DNA of 64,000 bases from Photobacterium proteolyticum (lineage in GTDB: Bacteria > Pseudomonadota > Gammaproteobacteria > Enterobacterales > Vibrionaceae). Of the stretch, positions 8,899 through 18,033 are shown one piece after another. Location of the stretch: NCBI RefSeq assembly GCF_001939735.1, contig NZ_MJIL01000083.1, positions 1 through 64,000 of the forward strand, in the 5' to 3' direction. Position numbers and translations under genes: made by a program. The notes under the pieces are model-generated. The model had not been told where the DNA came from, did no database searches, and saw only the letters and a program-made list of their open reading frames with translations. Numbering within the stretch: position 1 is the stretch's first letter; each line of letters starts with the position of its first letter.

Positions 8899-9014
8899 AT
8901 AATTATGCCTTTAAAGAATATGAGATCAGCGTTACATTTTAGCGGCGTATACAATTACAGATAATCGTAATGTGCGTGAGTTCAAATTATTTAATTCCGT
9001 TTTATTAAATAACA

Positions 9015-9045
9015 TTGACCTTCCCCTTAAGGGGAAGATTAGGAT
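9015..9045 (+). promoter_or_regulatory. MerR-type promoter/operator for the shell-PduS unit
   Basis: -35 TTGACC (9015-9020), 19-bp spacer, -10 TAGGAT (9040-9045). A perfect 18-bp palindrome CTTCCCCTTAAGGGGAAG occupies 9020-9037. It is the best of three matching sites in the locus and sits 55 bases before the first shell gene of this unit. Confidence 0.88.
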
Positions 9046-9099
9046 TCTGTGTTTGGAACTAACTCATTTAACGAAATGATTAAAGTGAGGTGTAGTAAA

Positions 9100-9729
9100 A
9101 TGGGAGAATTCATTCGGTATCAGGGTGAAGAAGCGTTAGGTCTTATTGAAACATTGGGAATGGTTCCTGCTATTTTCGGTGCTGATGCCATGCTCAAAGC
9201 CGCAAATGTAAAGCTCGTAGCGTATGAAAATATAGGTTCTACACTGGTCACTGTCATGGTTAAAGGTGACGTAGCAGCAATTACAGCATCAGTAGAGGCT
9301 GGTACTACAGCGGCAAAAAGCATTGGAGAATTAACAGCATCTAATTCAATGCCGCGCCCGATTAAAGCGATTGGAGATATTGTTTCAGTTCACGGTTTGC
9401 CTGTAGAGGGACCACAAAACGAATTAGGTGAAAGCCCAGCAGCAATGGGATTTATCGAAACATTCGGCATTGTGTTTATTCTAGAAGCAGCAGATGCAAT
9501 GATTAAGGCGGCAGATGTAGAGCTCGTTGGATACGAAAATGTTGCATCGGGATATATTTCAGTACTCGTGCGGGGGGATGTTTCCGCTTGTATGGCTGCT
9601 GTAGAAGCAGGGGTTCGTGCTGTTGAAAATATGGGAGCAAAAGTTTATAGCTCAATAGTAATTCCTTCTCCGCATCCAGATTTACTGAAAATTACACAAA
9701 TATATAACATTGATAATTTATTACCTTAA
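9100..9729 (+). CDS. tandem-domain BMC shell protein
   Basis: 209 aa with two complete BMC domains in the same order as BMC-H (about residues 10-85 and 118-195). Each starts with the ALGLIET / AMGFIET signature and carries the ADAM[LI]KAA helix. Such double-domain tiles form trimers that mimic hexamers. Start chosen at ATG 9100, because GTGAGG lies 9 bases upstream; a GTG at 9049 falls just after the promoter -10 and would overlap the transcription start. First gene of the unit; a 178-base gap follows before the PduS-like gene. Confidence 0.88.
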   Translation: MGEFIRYQGEEALGLIETLGMVPAIFGADAMLKAANVKLVAYENIGSTLVTVMVKGDVAAITASVEAGTTAAKSIGELTASNSMPRPIKAIGDIVSVHGLPVEGPQNELGESPAAMGFIETFGIVFILEAADAMIKAADVELVGYENVASGYISVLVRGDVSACMAAVEAGVRAVENMGAKVYSSIVIPSPHPDLLKITQIYNIDNLLP

Positions 9730-9907
9730 ATTATCAGTGTTAAATGTTATTTGAATGCCATCCATAAGTAAGTCAGGAAGTACTTTTTTGATGACTATTT
9801 TAATTTTACATAAGAAAAATTATTAAAACCTGTTTGTTATATGCAAGGGATAGGTGTCCCAGTATCGATTATCGCTAGCTATTTTCAAAGTATTGAGAGA
9901 AAAGGGT

Positions 9908-11236
9908 ATGAAGAAAGAAGATGTAATTAATATTATCAAAAATGCTGGCATTGTTGGTGGCGGTGGTGCTGGATTACCTACTCATATAAAGGCTGATACT
10001 AATGTAGATACGATATTAGTAAATGGAGCGTCTTGTGAACCGCTTCTTATGAGTGACCCTTACCTTATTGAAACTGCAGGAAAAGAAATGCTGAAAGGCG
10101 TTGAAGTCATGATGAATGCCACTGGGGCTAATCGTGGCATTGTATGCTTAAAGGCGAAACATAAGGCTGCATTAAAATCCTTACGAACAGTGGTTGAGGA
10201 ATTTGGTGACTCACGCATTGAAATATTTGAGTTAGAGAACTTTTATCCAATCGGTGATGAGCATGTATTAGTTCATGAAGTTCTTGATAGAACGATTCCT
10301 CAAGGTGGGTTACCACTCCATGTTGGGGCTGTCGTAAGTAACGTTGAAACGTTTTACAACATAGGGCTAGCTCTTGAGAACATACCTGTAACTGATCGCT
10401 ATCTTACTGTTTTTGGAGCGGTAAAAACACCGATGGTTGTTCGCGCATCGGTAGGAACAAAAGCGTCGGAGATTATTGAATATGCAGGTGGCGCGACAAT
10501 CGATGATTATGTTGTCGTGGATGGTGGCCCAATGATGGGGCGTGTGTTGTCAGACATAAACAGCCCGATAACTAAAACGACAAGTGGTATTCTGGTACTT
10601 CCTCCAGAACATACTGTGGTGGCAAGAAAAATTATGCCTCCTCAGCAAGTACGTAAATTGACAACGTCAATGTGTTGTCAATGCACACAATGTACTGAAC
10701 TTTGCCCTCGCTTCTTATTAGGGCATGACATACAACCCCACAAACTCACCAAGCTTGGAACGGAAGATATTCTGAATAATAAAGAGGCTCATAATGCATT
10801 ACTTTGTTCGGAGTGTGGCGTGTGTGAAAAATTTGCGTGCCCGATGGGGCTTTCTCCACGTGAACTAAATGCACAAATCAAAGCGAAATTGCGAGAAGGT
10901 GGTGTTCGTTTAGAGACGACGGGAGAGTCACAAGAAGCTCACCCATTCAGACAAAGTCGTCGAATTCCTACTCAACGTCTTATTCAGCGTCTTGATCTTG
11001 AGAAGTATGATGTTAGTACATCTTATGGAGGCGAGATAGTTCCTGAACAGGTATTTATCCCATTGTCCCAGCATATTGGTGCTCCTGCGAATTGCATAGT
11101 CAAAATTGGCGATAGCGTAGAAAAGGGGCAATGTATTGGTGAGATCCCAGACGGTAGCATGAGCGCAAGAATACATTCGAGCATCTCTGGTGTGGTGTCT
11201 GCTATAGCAAACAATGTAATAACAATTAGAAGTTAA
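9908..11236 (+). CDS. pduS: PduS-like flavin/Fe-S electron-transfer protein
   Basis: 442 aa. Order of parts: RnfC/complex-I 51-kDa-like flavin and NADH-binding domain (GIVGGGGAGLPTH near the N-terminus), an SLBB region, two 4Fe-4S motifs (CCQCTQCTELCP and CSECGVCEKFACP) and a C-terminal barrel-sandwich end. In Pdu compartments PduS is described as a cobalamin reductase that partners the Fe-S shell protein PduT. Here no B12 enzyme is present, so the likelier role is moving electrons from NADH across the shell to regenerate NAD+. Start chosen at ATG 9908 with a GAGAGAAAAGGG ribosome site; a GTG at 9854 is less likely. Confidence 0.9.
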   Translation: MKKEDVINIIKNAGIVGGGGAGLPTHIKADTNVDTILVNGASCEPLLMSDPYLIETAGKEMLKGVEVMMNATGANRGIVCLKAKHKAALKSLRTVVEEFGDSRIEIFELENFYPIGDEHVLVHEVLDRTIPQGGLPLHVGAVVSNVETFYNIGLALENIPVTDRYLTVFGAVKTPMVVRASVGTKASEIIEYAGGATIDDYVVVDGGPMMGRVLSDINSPITKTTSGILVLPPEHTVVARKIMPPQQVRKLTTSMCCQCTQCTELCPRFLLGHDIQPHKLTKLGTEDILNNKEAHNALLCSECGVCEKFACPMGLSPRELNAQIKAKLREGGVRLETTGESQEAHPFRQSRRIPTQRLIQRLDLEKYDVSTSYGGEIVPEQVFIPLSQHIGAPANCIVKIGDSVEKGQCIGEIPDGSMSARIHSSISGVVSAIANNVITIRS

Positions 11237-11248
11237 TAGGTGAATTTT

Positions 11249-11800
11249 ATGCGATTGCAAACAATAGGTTGTGTTGAACTCAACAGTGTAGCCGTAGGTA
11301 TTCAAGTAGCAGACGCGATGATCAAAGCCGCTAGTGTGGAGCTAGTTATGGCCAAAACAACCTGTCCTGGTCGTTATCTGATTGTTATTGCGGGGGACAC
11401 TTCGGCAGTGACGAGTAGTGTTGAATCGGGCTGTATGATTGGTTCTTCCATGGTAGTCGATCGATTCATTATTCCTCGGGTACACCACTCTGTAGCGTCT
11501 GCTCTTCAAGGTGTTCCTGAAGCGAATGATATGGCTGCTCTTGGTGTCATTGAAGTGTACACCTGTGCAGGGTGTATCTTAGCAGCTGACGCAGCAGCAA
11601 AAGCCGCAAATGTTCAGGTTCTGGATATTCGTTTCGCCGCAGGGTTAGCGGGTAAAGCATTTGTTATTTTGTCTGGTGATGTGTCGTCAGTACAGGCGGC
11701 GGTAGAAGCGGGTGTGACAGGTGTTGGTGATTCCGGACCAGTATTGAGTCATGTAGTTATTCCAGCTCCTAGCCAGGATCTGCATAAATATATTGTTTAA
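11249..11800 (+). CDS. pduT: PduT-like tandem BMC shell protein with Fe-S cysteine
   Basis: 183 aa, two BMC domains. The first domain holds KTTCPGRY, aligned with the pore cysteine of Salmonella PduT (KTICPGK) that ligates a 4Fe-4S cluster at the trimer centre. The second domain has the matching AADAAAKAA helix. It follows the PduS-like gene by 12 bases, the same pairing as in pdu operons, which supports an electron conduit through the shell. Start chosen at ATG 11249; a GTG three codons upstream overlaps the ribosome-binding bases. Confidence 0.9.
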   Translation: MRLQTIGCVELNSVAVGIQVADAMIKAASVELVMAKTTCPGRYLIVIAGDTSAVTSSVESGCMIGSSMVVDRFIIPRVHHSVASALQGVPEANDMAALGVIEVYTCAGCILAADAAAKAANVQVLDIRFAAGLAGKAFVILSGDVSSVQAAVEAGVTGVGDSGPVLSHVVIPAPSQDLHKYIV

Positions 11801-11831
11801 TAACTTCTGAGCTCCAGAAAGGTACATCTTC

Positions 11832-12182
11832 ATGTATGAAGAAATGAAACAACGTATAATTCAGGAGCATGTTCCAGGTAAACAAATTACCCTGGCTCAT
11901 GTTATTTCTAACCCTCAACCTGAACTTTTCAATGTGTTAGATCTCGATAAAGAGAAAGGTAACGCTATTGGAATTATGAATATTACACCATGTGAAGGTG
12001 TAATTATTGCTGCTGATGTTGCAACGAAAACTGTGGCAGTAAATATTGGTTTTTTAGAACGTTCAGATGGCTCTCTTATGATAACAGGCGATGTATCTAG
12101 TGTTGAGACAGCTATTCAAGAAGTGATCAATTATTTTACCGAAAAGTTAAATTATGATTGTGTTTCTATGACGCAAATGTAA
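11832..12182 (+). CDS. pduU: permuted BMC-H shell protein (PduU/EutS-like)
   Basis: 116 aa. The N-terminus (RIIQEHVPGKQITLAHVI) and the core (IGIMNITPCEGVIIAADVATK, VNIGFLERSDGSLMITGDVS) follow PduU/EutS closely. This is the circularly permuted hexameric tile, whose N-terminal strands form a small barrel over the pore. Last gene of the unit that starts at 9100; a 174-base gap with the next MerR-type promoter follows. Confidence 0.93.
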   Translation: MYEEMKQRIIQEHVPGKQITLAHVISNPQPELFNVLDLDKEKGNAIGIMNITPCEGVIIAADVATKTVAVNIGFLERSDGSLMITGDVSSVETAIQEVINYFTEKLNYDCVSMTQM

Positions 12183-12271
12183 GCCGGCTAAATGTTTCGT
12201 AACACCGTTTTTAAAATGAAAAATTAGACCTGTTTCACTTAACACTTTTCTCTATTTAAAAGGGGGATATA

Positions 12272-12302
12272 TTGACCTTCCCCTAAAGAGGAAAGGTAGG
12301 CT
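12272..12302 (+). promoter_or_regulatory. MerR-type promoter/operator for the cut catalytic unit
   Basis: -35 TTGACC (12272-12277), 19-bp spacer, -10 TAGGCT (12297-12302). The spacer reads CTTCCCCTAAAGAGGAAAG (12277-12295), a degenerate form of the palindrome at 9020. It sits about 55 bases before the aldehyde dehydrogenase-like gene and probably drives that gene, cutC, cutD and the genes behind them. Confidence 0.82.
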
Positions 12303-12356
12303 GGTATTTAAAGCAAGAATAAAACAAAGTAAATCTGCAACTAGGCGGTGCTAATC

Positions 12357-13817
12357 ATGATAATGGACAAGGATTTAGTTTCCATACAAGAATCAAGGGT
12401 TCTTATGGAAAATGCAGCTAGTGCACAAAAAGAGTTAGCGTTATTTTCTCAAGAAAAACTTGATGCCATTGTCGAGGCTATGGTTGGTAGTGTTTCAAAG
12501 CAAGTTGAAAGCTTAGCAAAGCTCTCTTTCGAAGAGACAGGCTATGGGCGTTGGCAAGATAAAGTTCAAAAAAATCTGTTTGTTACTCAGCAGGTTTTAA
12601 CTCATTTACGCTCACTAAAATGCGTTGGCGTTATCTCGAAAGATGAAGAACAGCGCACATTGGATATAGGTATACCTTTTGGTGTTTTAGTCGGGTTATC
12701 TCCGGTAACCAGTCCGGTCTCAACGACCATCTATAAGGCACTTATTGCCATAAAATCAGGTAATAGCATTGTTTTTTCTCCTCACCCGCACGCAACTAAA
12801 TGTATAAAAGCTGCTCTTGATTGCATGATCGAAGCTGCTGAAAAAAGTGGTTTGCCAAACGGATCGCTATCCTACATGGATACAGTGACAAAAGAAGGGA
12901 CAAAAGAGTTATTAAACCACCCTGATACCGCTCTGATTTTGCTTTCAGGCGTTCCTGGTATGGCTGAGTTAGGGCGCCGTTCAGGAAAGCCCGTCATATA
13001 TAGTGGAACCGGAAATGGCCCTGCCTTTATCGAGCGAAGTGCTGATGTTCGCCAAGCAGTTCAAGATATTGTTTCTAGTAAAGTTTTCGACAATGGAATA
13101 TCTCCTTCTGCAGAGCACTCAATTATAGTTGATGAGTGCATAGAGCCTCAAGTACGCTCACTAATGCAAGAGCAAGGCGCCTATTTCATGACGGAAGAAG
13201 AGTCATGCGCACTTGCAGAACTACTATTCTCAGAGACTGGAAAGCATAGACTAGGGATGGTCGGTGTTTCGGCCAAGCAGTTGGCTAAAAGAGCCAATTT
13301 CTCTGTTCCTGACAGCGTTCGCCTTTTAGTTGCAGAGCGCAAATATGTCACTAAGGACGACCCTTATTCTAAAGAACTTCTAGCACCTGTACTTGCTTAC
13401 TATGTTGAAGATGATTGGATGCACGCGTGCGAAAAATGTATCGAATTACTACTTCATGTACGCAATGCACATACGCTAACTATCCATTCTAATGATGAAG
13501 AAGTGATCTCACTTTTTGCTCTAAGAAAACCAGTGGGGAGGTTATTAGTTAATACACCAGCCTCTTTTGGTGGGATCGGTTTAACTACAAACTTGACGCC
13601 TTCAATGTCACTTGCAAATAGAACTTATGGGCTAGGGATGACGGCAGATAATATATCTCCAAGTAATTTAACCTATATAAGAAAAGTTGGCTATGGTGTG
13701 CGACAGGTCGATAATTTTCTCTTTAAGCAAGAATCAAAACCTCAATGCGAGGAAAGTTCTACTGATTCTGTCCAGAAAGTAATTCAGGAAGCGCTTAGAG
13801 CGATACAAAATAGTTAA
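12357..13817 (+). CDS. aldehyde dehydrogenase-like protein lacking catalytic residues (probable pseudoenzyme)
   Basis: 486 aa, full length and collinear with the two active-type dehydrogenases here. The motif that should hold the nucleophile reads FDNGISPSAE where the others read FDNGTICASE, so the catalytic Cys is Pro250 (codon 13104-13106). The oxyanion Asn is also lost (PVTSPVS against PSTNPTS; Ser119). The frame is intact and the C-terminal amphipathic helix (DSVQKVIQEALRAIQNS) that would target it into the shell is kept, so it seems maintained for a non-catalytic role: scaffold, partner subunit or cofactor/CoA binding. First gene after the third MerR-type promoter, 65 bases before cutC. 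Start at ATG 12357 with AGGCGG 8 bases upstream. Confidence 0.85.
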   Translation: MIMDKDLVSIQESRVLMENAASAQKELALFSQEKLDAIVEAMVGSVSKQVESLAKLSFEETGYGRWQDKVQKNLFVTQQVLTHLRSLKCVGVISKDEEQRTLDIGIPFGVLVGLSPVTSPVSTTIYKALIAIKSGNSIVFSPHPHATKCIKAALDCMIEAAEKSGLPNGSLSYMDTVTKEGTKELLNHPDTALILLSGVPGMAELGRRSGKPVIYSGTGNGPAFIERSADVRQAVQDIVSSKVFDNGISPSAEHSIIVDECIEPQVRSLMQEQGAYFMTEEESCALAELLFSETGKHRLGMVGVSAKQLAKRANFSVPDSVRLLVAERKYVTKDDPYSKELLAPVLAYYVEDDWMHACEKCIELLLHVRNAHTLTIHSNDEEVISLFALRKPVGRLLVNTPASFGGIGLTTNLTPSMSLANRTYGLGMTADNISPSNLTYIRKVGYGVRQVDNFLFKQESKPQCEESSTDSVQKVIQEALRAIQNS

Positions 13818-13882
13818 ATAGTATAAAAGCATAGATTAGATATTTGACGTTAAACAATAACCTAGTATTAAGGTGAAAGATT

Positions 13883-16420
13883 ATGGATCTTGCGGGTTTT
13901 GCCAATAAACTTGAAGAAGCAACTAAAAACTTATCAGAAGCTGATCGTAATTCGTTAAAGCAAATTTTCCAGAATGTATCGAAAGAAGTGTTTTCTCAAC
14001 CAGCTTCCGAGTCAAAGGTAATGCCAGTTGGCACAACAATTCCTGATGGCCCTACAGAAAGACATGTCAAACTAAAAGAAAAATTCTTAAAACATGTCCC
14101 GTCTATCAGTATTAACCGTGCACGTATTATTACTGATGTATACAAAGAAAATATCGGTATGCCACCGGCTCTTTTACGTAGTAAAAGCTTTCTTCGCAAC
14201 TGTGAAACCGCACCTCTGGTCATTCAGGATAATGAACTGATTGTTGGTGCGCCTTGTGGGACTCCCCGTACAGGCTGTTTTTCTCCTGATGTTTCCTGGC
14301 GCTGGCTGCGTGACGAAATAGATACCATAGGCACTCGTCCTCAAGATCCATTCTATTTGTCAGAAGAAGACAAAAAAGAGTTGCTTGAGAATATTTTCCC
14401 GTACTGGGCAGAGCGCTCTGTTGATGAGCATTGTGAAGGCTTATACCGTGAAGCGGGATTGTGGGAGCTATCAGGTGAGTCTTACGTGTCTGACTGCTCT
14501 TATCACGCAACCAGTGGTGGTGGTGACTCAAACCCTGGTTATGACGTGATTGTCATGAAAAAAGGCATGTTAGATATCCAACGTGAAGCGCAAGAGAAGT
14601 TGGATGCACTGGATTACCAAAACCCGGATGACGTAGAAAAAATCTACTTTTACAAATCGGTTATCGAGACCGCAGAGGGGGTGATGGTTTATGCGAAGCG
14701 TCTCTCTGATTATGCCGCCCAACTTGCACAGAAAGAAACGGATCCACGTCGTAAACAAGAGTTGCAAAGAATTGCTGAAGTGAATGCCCGTGTTCCGGCT
14801 CACCGTCCGGAAACGTTCTGGGAAGCGATCCAAGCGGTTTGGACCATTGAATCTCTTTTAGTGGTAGAAGAAAACCAGACTGGTATGTCCATTGGCCGAG
14901 TCGACCAGTATATGTATGACCTGTTCATGGCCGACCTGAAGTCAGGGCGCATGACAGAATATGAAGCTTTTGATCTTGCCGGTTGTATGCTGATTAAAAT
15001 GTCAGAGATGATGTGGTTAACCAGTGAAGGTGCATCGAAGTTTTTCGCCGGTTATCAACCTTTTGTCAACATGTGTGTCGGAGGGATAACCCGTGAAGGT
15101 CGTGATGCAACCAATGAGCTGACTTACCTGTTGATGGATGCGGTACGCCATGTTCGAATTTATCAGCCGACGCTGGCGACTCGAGTTAACAACAAGTCTC
15201 CTCAAAAATACCTGCGTAAGATTGTGGATGTTATTCGCTCAGGTATGGGCTTCCCAGCCGTACACTTTGATGATGCACACATTAAGATGATGCTCGCGAA
15301 AGGTGTCTCAATGGAAGATGCTCGAGACTACTGTCTGATGGGGTGTGTAGAGCCACAAAAATCCGGTCGTCTTTACCAGTGGACATCAACGGGTTACACC
15401 CAATGGCCAATCTGTATTGAATTAGTGCTGAACGGCGGTGTGCCACTTTGGTATGGCAAGCAGGTCTGCCCGGATCTGGGCCCGCTAAGCCAGTACGACA
15501 CTTATGAAAAATTCGATAATGCCGTTAAAGAGCAAATCAAATACATCACTAAATGGACCAGTGTTGCGACAGTGATCTCGCAAAAGGTTCATCGTGATCA
15601 TGCTCCTAAACCACTCATGTCAATGTTGTATGAAGGCACTATGGAATCGGGGCGTGATGTCTCTGCTGGTGGTGCCATGTATAACTTTGGTCCCGGTGTA
15701 GTATGGAGTGGCTTGGCGACTTATACCGACTCAATGGCAGCCATTAAGAAACTCGTGTTTGATGAGAAGAAGTACACATTGGAACAACTGAACGAAGCCT
15801 TGAAAGCGGACTTTGTCGGATACGAGCAGATTAAGGCCGATTGCTTGGCTGCGCCAAAATACGGCAACGATGATGATTATGCGGATGATATCGCCACCGA
15901 CCTGGTGTACTTCACCGAAACAGAGCATCGTAAGTTTAAGACACTTTACTCTGTACTGAGTCACGGAACGCTATCGATTTCCAACAACACGCCTTTTGGT
16001 CAACTACTTGGTGCTTCAGCGAATGGTCGTGACGCCTGGTCGCCACTGTCAGATGGTATTAGCCCGACTCAGGGAGCGGATTTTAAGGGCCCAACTGCCA
16101 TCATCAAGTCAGTATCCAAGATGGAAAATGACTACATGAATATCGGTATGGTGCATAACTTCAAACTGATGTCAGGGCTGCTTGATACGCGTGAGGGAGA
16201 GGATGGGATTATCACCCTAATCAGAACTGCGAGCATGCTTGGCAACGGCGAGATGCAGTTTAACTATCTGGACAATGACGTATTGCTGGAAGCTCAAAAG
16301 CACCCTGAAAAATACCGTGATTTAGTGGTACGCGTGGCGGGATACAGTGCTTTCTTCGTGGAGCTGTGTAAAGACGTACAAGATGAAATCATCAGTCGAA
16401 CAGTACTGAAAGACTTTTGA
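13883..16420 (+). CDS. cutC: choline trimethylamine-lyase (glycyl radical enzyme)
   Basis: 845 aa. Cleaves choline to trimethylamine and acetaldehyde under anoxic conditions. Residues that define CutC are all visible: Tyr207 and Asp215 (YHATSGGGD) for choline binding, thiyl Cys488 and base Glu490 (MGCVEPQ), and radical Gly820 (RVAGYSAF). The first ~60 residues hold an amphipathic helix and a linker typical of a compartment-targeting extension. The length matches the shorter, type I form; the ~1100-residue type II form has a longer N-terminal domain. AAGGTGA precedes the ATG. A hairpin separates it from cutD. Confidence 0.97.
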   Translation: MDLAGFANKLEEATKNLSEADRNSLKQIFQNVSKEVFSQPASESKVMPVGTTIPDGPTERHVKLKEKFLKHVPSISINRARIITDVYKENIGMPPALLRSKSFLRNCETAPLVIQDNELIVGAPCGTPRTGCFSPDVSWRWLRDEIDTIGTRPQDPFYLSEEDKKELLENIFPYWAERSVDEHCEGLYREAGLWELSGESYVSDCSYHATSGGGDSNPGYDVIVMKKGMLDIQREAQEKLDALDYQNPDDVEKIYFYKSVIETAEGVMVYAKRLSDYAAQLAQKETDPRRKQELQRIAEVNARVPAHRPETFWEAIQAVWTIESLLVVEENQTGMSIGRVDQYMYDLFMADLKSGRMTEYEAFDLAGCMLIKMSEMMWLTSEGASKFFAGYQPFVNMCVGGITREGRDATNELTYLLMDAVRHVRIYQPTLATRVNNKSPQKYLRKIVDVIRSGMGFPAVHFDDAHIKMMLAKGVSMEDARDYCLMGCVEPQKSGRLYQWTSTGYTQWPICIELVLNGGVPLWYGKQVCPDLGPLSQYDTYEKFDNAVKEQIKYITKWTSVATVISQKVHRDHAPKPLMSMLYEGTMESGRDVSAGGAMYNFGPGVVWSGLATYTDSMAAIKKLVFDEKKYTLEQLNEALKADFVGYEQIKADCLAAPKYGNDDDYADDIATDLVYFTETEHRKFKTLYSVLSHGTLSISNNTPFGQLLGASANGRDAWSPLSDGISPTQGADFKGPTAIIKSVSKMENDYMNIGMVHNFKLMSGLLDTREGEDGIITLIRTASMLGNGEMQFNYLDNDVLLEAQKHPEKYRDLVVRVAGYSAFFVELCKDVQDEIISRTVLKDF

Positions 16421-16429
16421 ACCACTGCG

Positions 16430-16452
16430 ACTCCTGCCGTAGAGGCAGGAGT
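16430..16452 (+). terminator. hairpin between cutC and cutD
   Basis: ACTCCTGCC (16430-16438) pairs perfectly with GGCAGGAGT (16444-16452) around a five-base loop. Only TAATTT follows, so it may be a leaky attenuator or an mRNA-stabilising element that keeps cutC message above cutD rather than a full stop. Confidence 0.65.
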
Positions 16453-16474
16453 TAATTTAGGAAGTAGTTGCGTC

Positions 16475-17401
16475 ATGATAGAAAGAAAAGCACGTATTTT
16501 TAATATTCAAAAATACAATATGTATGATGGTCCGGGCATACGCACACTCATCTTTTTTAAAGGTTGCCCTCTGCGCTGCGAGTGGTGCTCTAATCCGGAA
16601 AGTCAAAAGTACCATCATCAAATCCTATATAAAGATGAATTGTGCACACAATGTCGTATGTGTGTAGAGGTTTGTCCGACGGATACCCACTACCTGGATC
16701 CTGTCACCTTTGAACATAAAGTATCAGATGACAATTGTATTGGCTGTGGAATGTGTGTTGATGCTTGTCCTACTAATGCATTAGCCATGATAGGTGAAGA
16801 TAAAAGCATCACAGAGCTACTTGATATCATTGAAGAAGATAGACACTTCTATCACACAGGTGGCGGTGTCACTCTGGGTGGCGGAGAGGTTCTGGCGCAG
16901 CCGGAAGCAGCGATTAATTTACTCGCCATGTGCAAATACTCAGGTATTAACACGGCAATAGAGACGTGTGGTTATGCTAAACGGGAAGTGATCGAGAAAG
17001 TGGCAGAGCATACAGATCTATTTCTGTATGACATCAAACACATGATCTCAGATGAGCATTATCGATTTACTGGCGTCCACAATGAGTTGATATTGGATAA
17101 CTTGAAGTGGCTTCTTGATAACAAACAAAATGTAAAGATTCGATTTCCACTGATTAAGGGTGTAAATGATAGTGAAGAGAACCTTCGCCTATTAGTAGAG
17201 CTTGTATCGCCTTATAAAGATTTTAAAAACTTTAAAGGAATAGATTTATTGCCTTATCACAAGATGGGGGTGCATAAATATGCTCAACTGGGTCGTAAAT
17301 ACGCTTTCGATGATTATTCTAGGTTTACACAAGAAGAATTAGTAAAAGTAGAGAGCTATTTGAAAGAGAGGGCTATCCCTGTGTCGATTATCGCTCACTA
17401 A
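16475..17401 (+). CDS. cutD: CutC-activating radical-SAM enzyme
   Basis: 308 aa. Installs the glycyl radical on CutC using S-adenosylmethionine. The radical-SAM cluster motif is Cys31-Cys35-Cys38 (GCPLRCEWC). A ferredoxin-like insert follows with two 4Fe-4S motifs (Cys57/60/63/67 and Cys88/91/94/98), as usual for activases of this class. The glycine-rich GGGVTLGGGE SAM-binding stretch follows. It lies 54 bases after cutC, on the same strand, beyond the hairpin. Assignment as CutD rests on pairing with CutC. Confidence 0.95.
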   Translation: MIERKARIFNIQKYNMYDGPGIRTLIFFKGCPLRCEWCSNPESQKYHHQILYKDELCTQCRMCVEVCPTDTHYLDPVTFEHKVSDDNCIGCGMCVDACPTNALAMIGEDKSITELLDIIEEDRHFYHTGGGVTLGGGEVLAQPEAAINLLAMCKYSGINTAIETCGYAKREVIEKVAEHTDLFLYDIKHMISDEHYRFTGVHNELILDNLKWLLDNKQNVKIRFPLIKGVNDSEENLRLLVELVSPYKDFKNFKGIDLLPYHKMGVHKYAQLGRKYAFDDYSRFTQEELVKVESYLKERAIPVSIIAH

Positions 17402-17427
17402 TTATTATGTAAGCCTTAAAGGAAAGT

Positions 17428-18033
17428 ATGATGAATGCTATCGGAATGATTGAAACAAAAGGATTATTAGCAGCAGTTGAAGGTGCTGACTCTATGCTCA
17501 AATCTGCTGATGTCTCTTTGATAAATAAGAGTTCTGCTACTGGTGGTCTGATAACGATTACTGTGACAGGAGAAGTCTCTGCTGTGCAAACGGCTGTCGA
17601 GGTCGCGGCAGATGCAATTTGCCGTCTTGGTCAGAACTTATTGATTTCAAAGCACGTTATTGCGAGACCAAGCTCAACGTTAGAAACGATCATTCCGATT
17701 ATTCCGTCAGTAACACAGAAAGAAAATGTAGAAGATAGTGAACAAGAAGATGTTGAACAAAAGTCTTCATCTGCAGCGGAAACACAGGATGATGCTGAGC
17801 AATCTATTGCGGAAAAAATAGATGCAACTGACGATGCGCCTGAACTTGAATCTGTCGAAGAAACGCCGCCTATTTATAATGAGCCTAAATTACAAAGGAT
17901 GAAGCTAGCTAATTTGCGAAAGATAGTTAGCGAGCTGCCTGAAACAAATATAAAAGTAGATTTAAAAAAGGCGACTAAAAAAGTACTAATTAAGGTTATT
18001 TGTGATAGCCAAAATAAAAAAGGGCATAAATAA
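17428..18033 (+). CDS. BMC-H shell protein with acidic linker and basic C-terminal domain
   Basis: 201 aa. Residues 1-92 are a BMC-H domain (AIGMIETKGLLAAVEGADSM to IARPSSTLE). Residues ~97-150 are a low-complexity acidic linker rich in Glu, Asp, Ser and Ala. The last ~50 residues form a basic, helical domain (KLANLRKIVSELP then LKKATKKVLIKVICD) that recalls SAP/HeH-type helix-extended-helix nucleic-acid-binding folds. EutK, a shell protein with a C-terminal winged helix, is the nearest functional analogue. The stop overlaps the next start by one base (TAATG), so it is coupled to the fusion gene. Confidence 0.85.
   Translation: MMNAIGMIETKGLLAAVEGADSMLKSADVSLINKSSATGGLITITVTGEVSAVQTAVEVAADAICRLGQNLLISKHVIARPSSTLETIIPIIPSVTQKENVEDSEQEDVEQKSSSAAETQDDAEQSIAEKIDATDDAPELESVEETPPIYNEPKLQRMKLANLRKIVSELPETNIKVDLKKATKKVLIKVICDSQNKKGHK

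Larger units (their letters stand above)
8598..9099. other. divergent regulatory region between transporter and shell operons
   Basis: AT-rich, no gene. It contains a CRP-like site at 8883-8898 and a MerR-type promoter at 9015-9045, both listed separately. No clear sigma-70 promoter for the leftward transporter unit was pinned down. Confidence 0.7.

Noticed and set aside
13883..16420. Propanediol dehydratase or pyruvate formate-lyase instead of CutC
   Set aside because: The Tyr207/Asp215 choline-binding pair and the GCVEPQ motif are those of CutC.
13883..17401. Type II cut cluster
   Set aside because: CutC is 845 residues, without the long N-terminal extension of type II, and the locus has a full set of several shell proteins.
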